The notes under the pieces: model-generated
What the model saw: only the letters and a program-made list of their open reading frames with translations
Database searches by the model: none
Told to the model about the DNA's origin: nothing
Shown: piece after piece, positions 1-5,231 of the stretch
Layout: each line of letters opens with the position of its first letter
How positions within the stretch are numbered: the stretch's first letter is position 1
Made by a program: the position numbers and the translations under genes
Assembly: GCA_934615235.1 (NCBI GenBank)
Contig: CAKTTL010000108.1
Location: forward strand, 1 to 8,896
Reading direction: 5' to 3'
Length of the DNA: 8,896 bases
Source: an uncultured Clostridia bacterium
GTDB taxonomy: Bacteria > Bacillota > Clostridia > Christensenellales > Aristaeellaceae

Positions 1-70
1 CCTTAGGAGATAGGGGGTCCAGGGGGAAAGAACCCTTCCTTTTTCGAAAGGAAGGGTTCTTTCCCCCTGG
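1..70 (-). repeat. Palindromic intergenic repeat, copy A (inverted, cut by window edge)
   Basis: A perfect 24-bp stem (19-42 with 47-70) is closed by a TTCG tetraloop. Read on the minus strand, the hairpin ends in CCCCCTGG and is followed by ACCCCCT, the same tail (CCTGGACCCCCT) that follows the hairpins of copies B and C near 1240 and 1320. The stem sequence itself (GGGGGAAAGAACCCTTCC) differs from those of the other copies. There is no T-run on either side, so it is not a textbook intrinsic terminator, although a hairpin this strong could still mark the 3' end of an upstream transcript. It ends one base before the -35 box of the murG promoter. Confidence 0.75.
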
Positions 71-71
71 C

Positions 72-101
72 TTGACTCGTCCGCCTTTTCCGGCATATAA
101 T
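72..101 (+). promoter_or_regulatory. Sigma-A type promoter of murG
   Basis: TTGACT (72-77; five of six match the -35 consensus) and TATAAT (96-101; perfect -10) are separated by 18 bases. Transcription would start near 108, giving a leader of about 20 bases before the murG start codon. No other promoter in the window is this close to consensus, which suggests strong constitutive expression. Confidence 0.85.
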
Positions 102-129
102 AAGACCAACAAGTTTCGGAGGCTGAAAA

Positions 130-1194
130 ATGAAGCGAATTGTTTTCACGGGCGGCGGCACGGCGGGGCATGTGACGCCGAACCTGGCGCTGATCCCGCA
201 TTTTCTGGAAGAAGGCTGGGACGTGCATTACATCGGCACGGCGGACGGCATGGAGCGCGGGCTGATTGAAAAGGTGCAGGGCGTGACGTACCATCCGGTA
301 CATTCGGGCAAGCTGCGCCGGTATTTTGATCTGAAAAACTTTTCCGATCCGTTCAAGGTGATTTACGGCGGGTTTGAAGCGAGCGCGCTGATGCGCAGGC
401 TCAAACCGAACGTGCTGTTTTCCAAGGGCGGGTTCGTATCCGTGCCGGTAGTATACGGCGCGTGGTTACATCATGTGCCGGCGGTGCTGCACGAGAGCGA
501 CATCACGCCGGGCCTCGCCAACAAGCTGACGGTGCCGATGGCGAAAGTCGTCTGCACGACGTTCCCGGAGGCGGCGAAGCTGCTGGGCGCGAAGGCGGTC
601 TATACGGGCACGCCGCTGCGCGCGGAGCTGTTCTCCGGCAGCCGGGAAAAAGGACTGAAGTTTCTCGGTTTCAACGGCGCGAAGCCGGTGCTGTTAATGA
701 TGGGCGGCTCGTCTGGTGCGGCGAGCGTAAACCGCGCTCTGCGTGAATCACTCGACGATCTGCTGCCGTGCTTCGATGTGGCGCACATCTGCGGCAAGGG
801 CAACCTCGACGCGTCGCTCACCGGCAAGGCAGGCTATGTGCAGAAGGAGTACGTCTCCGAAGAGCTGCCCGATCTGTTCGCCGCGACGGACATTATGCTT
901 TCGCGCGCAGGCGCGAATGCCCTGAGCGAAATTCTCGCGCTGAAGAAGCCGGCGCTGCTGGTGCCGTATCCCAAGGGAGCCAGCCGCGGAGACCAGATTC
1001 TCAACGCCAAATCGTTCCAGGCGCGCGGTTTCTCGCACGTCCTCCCGCAGGAGCAGATGACCCGCCAGACGCTCGTCGAAGGTCTCAACCGTCTCTACGC
1101 CGAGCGCAACGACTGTCTGCACGCCATGGATGCGGAGCCGCTGCACGACGGCACGAAAAAGGTAATCGAGATCATTGAAAAGACGGCGAGGTGA
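130..1194 (+). CDS. murG: UDP-N-acetylglucosamine--lipid I GlcNAc transferase MurG
   Basis: MurG transfers GlcNAc from UDP-GlcNAc to lipid I on the inner face of the membrane, making lipid II for peptidoglycan. The 354-residue length is normal for the family. The N-terminal glycine-rich loop GGGTAGH is at residues 8-14, SKGGF at 98-102, HESD at 121-124, the second glycine-rich loop MGGSSGA at 191-197 and the donor-binding SRAGANALSE at 258-267. The C-terminal donor motif reads ASRGDQILNA (284-293), the form I associate with a Firmicutes MurG subfamily rather than the classical HHQ..NA form. The start is fixed by GGAGG at 118-122, seven bases before the ATG. The gene stands alone behind its own promoter, outside any visible division and cell-wall (dcw) cluster, so it could be the only MurG or a second paralogue. 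The family call is firm; the single-copy question cannot be settled here. Confidence 0.95.
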   Translation: MKRIVFTGGGTAGHVTPNLALIPHFLEEGWDVHYIGTADGMERGLIEKVQGVTYHPVHSGKLRRYFDLKNFSDPFKVIYGGFEASALMRRLKPNVLFSKGGFVSVPVVYGAWLHHVPAVLHESDITPGLANKLTVPMAKVVCTTFPEAAKLLGAKAVYTGTPLRAELFSGSREKGLKFLGFNGAKPVLLMMGGSSGAASVNRALRESLDDLLPCFDVAHICGKGNLDASLTGKAGYVQKEYVSEELPDLFAATDIMLSRAGANALSEILALKKPALLVPYPKGASRGDQILNAKSFQARGFSHVLPQEQMTRQTLVEGLNRLYAERNDCLHAMDAEPLHDGTKKVIEIIEKTAR

Positions 1195-1196
1195 CG

Positions 1197-1271
1197 CCAG
1201 GGGGGACCTTCTTTCAGGAGAAAGAAGGTCCCCCCTGGACCCCCTCCCAGAAAGCCGCTTGCGCCTGCGGG
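1197..1271 (+). repeat. Palindromic intergenic repeat, copy B
   Basis: A perfect 18-bp stem (1197-1214 with 1221-1238) with the loop CAGGAG begins two bases after the murG stop codon. It runs into a conserved tail (1232-1271) containing CCTGGACCCCCT and AGAAAGCCGCTTGCG. That 40-base tail matches 37 of 40 bases of copy C, 81 bases downstream. A smaller hairpin, GCGCC-TGCG-GGCGC, lies at 1261-1274 and is followed by GGGGTTTT. The main stem has no T-run after it. A role at the murG mRNA 3' end, in stability or termination, is an inference. Confidence 0.8.
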
Positions 1272-1300
1272 CGCGGGGTTTTATCCGCTCGTTTCGCGCC

Positions 1301-1352
1301 GCACCTCCGGTGCCCCTGGACCCCCTTCAAGAAAGCCGCTTGCGTCTGCGGG
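1301..1352 (+). repeat. Palindromic intergenic repeat, copy C (short stem)
   Basis: This is the second tandem copy of the conserved tail (1313-1352, three mismatches to copy B). The long stem of the other copies is replaced by a 5-bp hairpin, GCACC-TCC-GGTGC (1301-1313), at the same place directly before CCCTGGACCCCC. It shows that the tail can exist without the long G-rich palindrome. The bases between this copy and 1401 show nothing else recognisable. Confidence 0.7.
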
Positions 1353-1400
1353 GCTCCATGAGAAAGTTCGGCGGTTCGCTGCTTTTTTCATCGTTTGCGT

Positions 1401-1458
1401 ATCCCCCTTCCAGTTTTTGGACACGCTATCCTGCGTATCCGGAAAACGGAAGGGGGAT
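1401..1458 (+). promoter_or_regulatory. Long leader hairpin masking the ribosome-binding site of the M23 gene
   Basis: Eleven perfect pairs join 1401-1411 to 1448-1458. After a bulged A (1412), GTTTT (1413-1417) pairs with AAAAC (1443-1447). One G-T wobble and a further eight-base arm (1419-1426 with 1433-1440, one mismatch) then close on a six-base loop, TATCCT. The 3' arm contains GGAAGGGGG, the Shine-Dalgarno sequence of the gene starting at 1465, so the folded RNA would hide it. A 9-base direct repeat, TGCGTATCC, at 1396-1404 and 1432-1440 permits an alternative pairing (1397-1404 with 1419-1426) that would take part of the anti-Shine-Dalgarno arm and free the site. The pairing is read from the sequence; regulation is inference. 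Confidence 0.65.
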
Positions 1459-1464
1459 TCTTTC

Positions 1465-2007
1465 ATGCCCGCCACGCGCTGGGAGAAAATTCGTTTTTTT
1501 GTTTCCTTATTCGTTTGTCTGGCCGTCATCATGGGTTCCGCCATCTGGGCATACGCTTTGCGAGAGAAGGGAGCACCGGCGCTGGCAAAGCCTGCGGCAG
1601 AGCGGGCGGCGCCGCGCGCCGCATTGCTGCGGCCCATTGCGGGCGAAACGCTGCGCGGGGTTGCGGCGGTCTGCTGGGAGGAAACGCTGGGGTGTTTCGC
1701 CGCGCATGAAGGCGTGGATCTGGCGGCGCAGGCGGGAGAGCGCGTCGTTGCGGCGGCGGACGGCGTAGTTACGGGCGTGCGCCGCGACAGGCTTTGGGGC
1801 GGCGTTGCGGAGGTAACGGGCGGAGACGGCGCAATTTGCCGCTACGCGGCGCTCTCCTGGCCCCTGGACGTGGCCGAAGGGGATTCGGTTACCGCAGGGC
1901 AGACGCTGGGGAGAGCGGGCTCCGCGCCCAGGGAAGCGGCGCTTGCGCCGCATATTCATTTCGAATTTCTCGTAAACGGCGAAATCACAGCGCCGGAGTT
2001 TGAATAG
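1465..2007 (+). CDS. Membrane-anchored M23 (LytM-fold) peptidase-like protein, SpoIIQ-like
   Basis: This 180-residue protein has one N-terminal membrane segment (about residues 9-31) and a compact M23 domain (about 58-178) facing outward. The zinc-binding HxxxD motif is HEGVD (H81, D85) and the HxH motif is HIH (H163, H165). The Y-x-H-L motif that holds another catalytic histidine in LytM-type enzymes reads YAAL here, with Ala at 129, so zinc may bind while hydrolysis is probably impaired. One membrane anchor, a degenerate M23 domain and the order of the segments resemble SpoIIQ, the forespore half of the SpoIIQ-SpoIIIAH channel, but the protein is shorter than Bacillus SpoIIQ and spoIID is not adjacent. 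The ATG at 1465 is chosen for GAAGGGGG eight bases upstream; an in-frame TTG at 1417 lies inside the leader hairpin and has no such site. It overlaps the glmS ribosome-binding site and is surely co-transcribed with glmS. Confidence 0.85.
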   Translation: MPATRWEKIRFFVSLFVCLAVIMGSAIWAYALREKGAPALAKPAAERAAPRAALLRPIAGETLRGVAAVCWEETLGCFAAHEGVDLAAQAGERVVAAADGVVTGVRRDRLWGGVAEVTGGDGAICRYAALSWPLDVAEGDSVTAGQTLGRAGSAPREAALAPHIHFEFLVNGEITAPEFE

Positions 2008-2018
2008 GAGGCGGTTTT

Positions 2019-3842
2019 ATGTGCGGAATTTTCGGCTATATCGGGGAGAAGGACGCGCTGCCGATTCTGCTGCGCGGGCTGAAATGCCTGGAATATCGCG
2101 GTTATGATTCGGCGGGCGTGGCGTTGATTTCGGGCGGCGCGCTATGCGTGCGCAAGGCGACGGGACGGCTGGACGCGCTCGAGCGCGTGCTGCATGAGAA
2201 GCCCGTCGCGGGCAGCGTAGGCGTCGGCCACACGCGCTGGGCGACGCACGGCGGCCCGACCGACGAGAACGCGCACCCGCACACCGACGCGGCCGGGCGC
2301 TTCGCCGTCGTACACAACGGCATCATCGAGAATCATCTCGCGCTGCGCGCGCTGTTGGAAAAGGAAGGCTATGTTTTTACCTCGCAGACGGATACGGAGG
2401 TCGTCGCGCATCTGTTGGCGCGCTCGTGGCACGGCGATCTGAAGACCTGCGTGCAGGAAGCGGTGAGCCATCTGCGCGGTTCGTTTGCGCTGGGCATTCT
2501 CTGCCGCGAGCATCCGGACGTGATCTGCTGTATCCGGCAGGACAGTCCGCTGGCGGTAGGTCTGGGGCAGGGCGAATGCTTTATCGCTTCCGATATTCCC
2601 GCGCTGCTGCCGTATACCGATCGCGTCATTTTCCCGCCCGAGAAAACGCTGGTGATGGTTTCCCGCACGGGCGCGGTCTGCTTCGACGCGTTCGGGCACC
2701 CCGTCGCGCTGCGCGAGGAGCGCATCGCCGAGGAGCGCCAGAGCGCGGAGCTGAACGGCTATCCGCACTACATGCTCAAGGAGATTGACGAGCAGCCGGC
2801 GGCGCTGCGGCGGCAGCTGGCCGCGTGCGTTGAGGACGGGCGGCTCAGGCCCGGTATGCTGCCGGTCGGGGACGATGCGCTTCGCCGCGCTGCGCGCGTG
2901 CTGCTGGTCGCGTGCGGCTCGGCGTATCACGCGGCCTGCGCGGGACGGCTGATGATCGAGCGGCTGGCGGGGATTCCGGCGGAAGCGGACGTCGCCTCGG
3001 AGTTTCGCTACCGCGAGCCCGTTGTGCACGAGGACGATCTGTGCGTGTTCATCAGCCAGTCGGGCGAGACGGCCGACACGCTGGCTGCGCTGCGGCTGGC
3101 GAAGGAAAAAGCGTGCTGCATGGCGATTGTGAACGCAGCGGGTTCCACGCTGGAGCGCGAGGCCGGCGGCGCGCTGCGGCAGCACGCGGGCCCAGAAATT
3201 GCCGTTGCGACGACGAAGGGATATCTGACGCAGATCCAGTCGTTATTCCTGCTCTCGCTGGCGCTGGGGCGCGCAAAGGGCGCGCTGGACGAAACGCGCG
3301 AGCGCGAGCTGCTGACGGCGCTGACGGCTGTTCCTGCGCGCCTGGAGGGTGTGCTGACCGACCGCGCGCGCATCCAGCGCTTCGCGGCGAACAACGTCGA
3401 CCGGCGCAGCGTGTTCTACATCGGCCGCGGCATGGATTGGGCGGCGGCGATGGAAGGTTCGCTGAAGCTGAAGGAGATTTCGTACGCGCACAGCGAGGCC
3501 TATGCGGCGGGTGAGCTCAAGCATGGCACCATCGCGCTCATCGAGCCGGGCTCGCTGGTGATCGCGCTCGTCACGCAGCCGGAGCTGGGCCCCAAGATGG
3601 AATCGAACATCCGCGAGGTGCGCGCGCGCGGCGCGCAGGTGCTGGCGCTCTGCGCCGAAAGCGCCGCCCCGCAGATCGCACCCGTCGCGGACGGCGTATG
3701 GCTCCTGCCCGACGCGCCCTGGGCGCTCGCGCCGCTGCTCAGCGTCCCTCCGATGCAGCTGTTTGCGTATTACACCGCGCTCCAGCGCGGCTGCGACGTC
3801 GACAAACCGAGGAATCTGGCAAAATCTGTGACGGTGGAGTGA
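2019..3842 (+). CDS. glmS: Glutamine--fructose-6-phosphate aminotransferase (isomerizing) GlmS
   Basis: GlmS converts fructose-6-phosphate and glutamine to glucosamine-6-phosphate, the first committed step towards UDP-GlcNAc for peptidoglycan. The 607-residue length is typical. The class II glutaminase domain begins at the nucleophile Cys2 (MCGIFGYIG) and includes HTRWATHG (71-78), HNG (99-101) and TDTEV (124-128). The linker has YPHYMLKEIDEQP (248-260). The two SIS sugar-isomerase domains show CGSAYHA (299-305), SQSGETADT (346-354) and the stretch 469-503 ending GELKHG. The C-terminal tail DKPRNLAKSVTVE (595-607) matches the family's end. AGGAGG (2006-2011) overlaps the stop codon of the M23 gene, seven bases before the ATG, so translation is probably coupled. 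No glmS ribozyme can fit in the 11-base gap, so any control must act further upstream or on the enzyme. Confidence 0.98.
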   Translation: MCGIFGYIGEKDALPILLRGLKCLEYRGYDSAGVALISGGALCVRKATGRLDALERVLHEKPVAGSVGVGHTRWATHGGPTDENAHPHTDAAGRFAVVHNGIIENHLALRALLEKEGYVFTSQTDTEVVAHLLARSWHGDLKTCVQEAVSHLRGSFALGILCREHPDVICCIRQDSPLAVGLGQGECFIASDIPALLPYTDRVIFPPEKTLVMVSRTGAVCFDAFGHPVALREERIAEERQSAELNGYPHYMLKEIDEQPAALRRQLAACVEDGRLRPGMLPVGDDALRRAARVLLVACGSAYHAACAGRLMIERLAGIPAEADVASEFRYREPVVHEDDLCVFISQSGETADTLAALRLAKEKACCMAIVNAAGSTLEREAGGALRQHAGPEIAVATTKGYLTQIQSLFLLSLALGRAKGALDETRERELLTALTAVPARLEGVLTDRARIQRFAANNVDRRSVFYIGRGMDWAAAMEGSLKLKEISYAHSEAYAAGELKHGTIALIEPGSLVIALVTQPELGPKMESNIREVRARGAQVLALCAESAAPQIAPVADGVWLLPDAPWALAPLLSVPPMQLFAYYTALQRGCDVDKPRNLAKSVTVE

Positions 3843-3865
3843 GGGGACGGGGACGAAAAGAAACG

Positions 3866-3928
3866 CTGGGGGGACCTTCTTTCAGGAGAAAGAAGGTCCC
3901 CCCAGACCCCTTCGAAGAAAGCCGCTTA
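3866..3928 (+). repeat. Palindromic intergenic repeat, copy D
   Basis: A perfect 17-bp stem (3866-3882 with 3889-3905) with the same CAGGAG loop as copy B is followed by a diverged tail, AGACCCCTTCGAAGAAAGCCGCTT. It lies between the convergent ends of glmS (stop at 3842) and the MazF-like gene (stop at 3941). On the minus strand the stem is followed by GCGTTTCTTTTC, a fair T-rich tract, so this copy could terminate the toxin transcript. On the plus strand there is no T-run for glmS. Confidence 0.8.
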
Positions 3929-3940
3929 AGGCATGACGCG

Positions 3941-4248
3941 TTATATGTTCTGATAATCGAAGATGGATATTACCGCGTCGGAAATATCCATGATGTCGAA
4001 ATAATGCGTGGCGGTGAGCTTTGAAAAGCGTCTTGCCGCCAGGTCGACGTAACGCATCTGTTCGCACAGGACGTATCCCTCGATGGGAGTATCTTTCAGC
4101 CGAATATGCAGCGGGCCCGCCGCAGCGCGGTGAAGGATCGGGCAGACGACGGCCCTGCCGGACTGATTAAAAAATTGTTGCTGACAACGATCACGGGATG
4201 GGAAAGACCATCGACCTTCAGCAGGTCGCCCTGTTCAACGAGCTGCAT
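3941..4248 (-). pseudogene. MazF/PemK-like toxin, interrupted by a -1 frameshift (pseudogene or recoded)
   Basis: MazF/PemK toxins are ribonucleases that cut mRNA and are neutralised by the MazE-type antitoxin encoded just upstream. Reading from the ATG at 4248 gives MQLVEQGDLLKVDG..HPVIVVSNNF, the usual beta-strand start with QGD and VVSNNFFN. The frame is lost at a run of six T (minus strand, 4174-4169), and frame 0 stops after 50 residues (stop 4098-4096). The -1 frame continues with a well-matched remainder (NQSGRAVVCPI, GYVLCEQMRYVDL, DISDAVISIFDY) to a TAA at 3943-3941, giving about 102 residues in all, near the normal length. One extra T would restore the gene. Its ATG overlaps the antitoxin stop codon (TAATG), so it relies on translational coupling. 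It is either a recent pseudogene, a -1 recoded gene, or a homopolymer sequencing error. Confidence 0.8.
4168..4174 (-). other. U_UUU_UUA slippery heptamer in the toxin gene
   Basis: On the minus strand the heptamer T_TTT_TTA lies in the correct codon phase (codons 25-27 are AAT TTT TTA) for a -1 ribosomal shift into the frame that encodes the rest of the toxin. Eight bases further on, GGCAG can pair with CTGCC across a nine-base loop, a weak candidate stimulator. Deletion of one T from AAT TTT TTT AAT would create this heptamer automatically, so its presence is not independent proof of programmed recoding. Confidence 0.5.
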
Positions 4249-4490
4249 TACCACACCTCATTTCCGACAGGTTCGCTGCGTTCGAGTTCATCCGAAAGGT
4301 TTAATTGGCCGTTATACTTTGCAGCGCGTTCTTTCAGGCTAAGATGCTGAAAGCTGCGGCTGAGAATGATTTTCCCATCCTGAATTTCAGCGCTCAAAAC
4401 ATCGTCGGGCGAAAAACCGGCGCTTTTTAGAAACTCCTTGGAAAAACGAACTCCCTGGCTGTTGCCCCAGGCTTTCAGCTGCACCTGCAT
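4248..4490 (-). CDS. MazE/PemI-like antitoxin, AbrB-type swapped-hairpin DNA-binding protein
   Basis: This 80-residue protein carries an AbrB/MazE DNA-binding domain at residues 1-45, with the hallmark LKAWGNSQGVRFSKEFL and the strand pair around DVLSAEIQDGKIILS. Its C-terminal tail (HLSLKERAAKYNG, EPVGNEVW) is of the kind that wraps the toxin and fits PemI/MazE relatives of this subtype. It should bind its own operator as a dimer and neutralise the toxin encoded next. The start is supported by GGAGGT eight bases upstream. It overlaps the toxin ATG by one base. The frame is intact even though the toxin frame is not. Base composition is far less G+C-rich than the flanks (28 of 60 bases at 4381-4440, against 48 of 60 at 7201-7260 in comEC), which fits acquisition from elsewhere. 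Confidence 0.9.
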   Translation of the reverse strand: MQVQLKAWGNSQGVRFSKEFLKSAGFSPDDVLSAEIQDGKIILSRSFQHLSLKERAAKYNGQLNLSDELERSEPVGNEVW

Positions 4491-4506
4491 GAAAAGACCT
4501 CCTTTT

Positions 4507-4525
4507 GTTTATACGAAGTATAAAC
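4507..4525 (-). promoter_or_regulatory. Palindromic operator of the toxin-antitoxin operon
   Basis: GTTTATACTTCGTATAAAC has perfect 8-base arms around a 3-base centre. It covers the -10 box and lies 16 bases upstream of the antitoxin start codon, the expected place for autoregulation by the MazE-like protein. Binding by that protein is inferred from its family. Confidence 0.7.
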
Positions 4526-4545
4526 GTGGGAGATACTTTTACCAA
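4517..4545 (-). promoter_or_regulatory. Promoter of the toxin-antitoxin operon
   Basis: On the minus strand TTGGTA (4545-4540) and TATACT (4522-4517) are exactly 17 bases apart, matching the sigma-A consensus at four and five of six positions. The -35 box begins 13 bases past the stop codon of the HD-domain gene, and no terminator separates them, so readthrough from the comEC operon is also possible. Confidence 0.65.
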
Positions 4546-4558
4546 GCGTCCCCTTTCT

Positions 4559-5218
4559 TTACATCAGCTGCTGCTCGTTAATAATCAGCTTAAACTGCAG
4601 CCCGAGCGTTTCCGCGGCCTTCCGGCAGAGGATCATGCGCTCCATGAAAATCTCGAAGTAATTCATTACGGAGCTGATTTTCGGGTCGATCTGCAGCTTG
4701 AGCTTGATGAGCGTTTTTTCCTCGTTGATTTTGAGGACGGATTTTTCAACCGAATAGTTGACGCGGTCGTGAATATCGAACGTGGCGATATCGGCGTTGC
4801 GCACGCGGCTGCGGCGCACGTCGGATTTATCTGCGAGAATAAGCGCCGCGGCGACGGCGTTGACCGGCACGCCCGTGCCCTCGTCGTGGTTGCCGATGGC
4901 GGTGACGATGGTCGCCACGTCGCGCGGAGACATGTTCATGTTTTCCAGGATGCGGAAGGCCATCACCGCGCCGCTTTGCGAATGCTCGATGCGGTTGACA
5001 AGGTTGCCGATATCGTGCAGGTAGCCCGCGATGCGCGCCAGCTCCACCTCGTGCTCGGAGTAGCCCAGCGTCTGCAGGATATACGCCGCCGTTTCGGATA
5101 CGCGCGTGACGTGCGCGAAGCTGTGCTCGGTAAAACCGAGCGTTTTAAGCGATTCGTCGGCGCAGGTGATGTAGGTTTTAATTTCCTCGTTGTTCTGAAT
5201 ATCTTCAAATGTAATCAT
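4559..5218 (-). CDS. HD-domain metal-dependent phosphohydrolase, substrate unknown
   Basis: HD-superfamily proteins use histidines and aspartates to hold metal ions and usually hydrolyse phosphate esters of nucleotides or related molecules. Numbered from the chosen start, this 219-residue protein shows H36, the HD pair H68-D69 (YLHDIGN), H79, a second H-D pair at H111-D112 (GNHDEGTG) and D130 (ADKSD). The extra histidines suggest a two-metal site. The C-terminal third (about 140-219) is not a domain I can name. The ATG at 5218 is preferred over one at 5224 because AAGGAGG (5226-5232) is seven bases from the former but only one from the latter. That site overlaps the holA stop codon, so the gene is the third of the comEC-holA operon. 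I recognise the fold but not the substrate; its neighbours do not reveal it. Confidence 0.88.
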   Translation of the reverse strand: MITFEDIQNNEEIKTYITCADESLKTLGFTEHSFAHVTRVSETAAYILQTLGYSEHEVELARIAGYLHDIGNLVNRIEHSQSGAVMAFRILENMNMSPRDVATIVTAIGNHDEGTGVPVNAVAAALILADKSDVRRSRVRNADIATFDIHDRVNYSVEKSVLKINEEKTLIKLKLQIDPKISSVMNYFEIFMERMILCRKAAETLGLQFKLIINEQQLM

Positions 5219-5231
5219 TTTCATTCCTCCT

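Noticed and set aside
1197..1352. The spaced repeats as a CRISPR-like array.
   Set aside because: There are only two tandem tails, the intervening sequence is part of the element, and no cas genes are present.
1394..1428. Possible sporulation-sigma promoter (GCGTA followed by GGACACGCTA) upstream of the SpoIIQ-like gene.
   Set aside because: The matches to sigma-F and sigma-G consensus are partial, the spacing is off, and the bases are accounted for by the hairpin arms.
1175..1768. An open frame through the tandem repeats encodes similar peptides in copies B and C (PLDPLPESRLR and PLDPLQESRLR), with a related one in copy D (DPFEESRLR).
   Set aside because: It overlaps the murG end in another frame and runs into the M23 gene, with no ribosome-binding site. 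The peptide similarity follows from the DNA repeat, whose 81-base offset happens to be a multiple of three.
2008..2018. Possible glmS ribozyme before glmS, as in many Firmicutes.
   Set aside because: Only 11 bases separate the two genes, and the upstream sequence codes for the M23 protein; no room exists for the ribozyme core.
3993..3999. A single TGTCGAA (0A box) on the plus strand.
   Set aside because: It lies inside the toxin coding sequence, is alone and is far from any start site; one heptamer is expected by chance.
4507..4525. Part of the palindrome (ACTTCGTATA) matches one arm of a loxP site.
   Set aside because: There is no second arm at the 8-base spacer distance, and the palindrome is fully explained as an operator over the -10 box of the antitoxin promoter.
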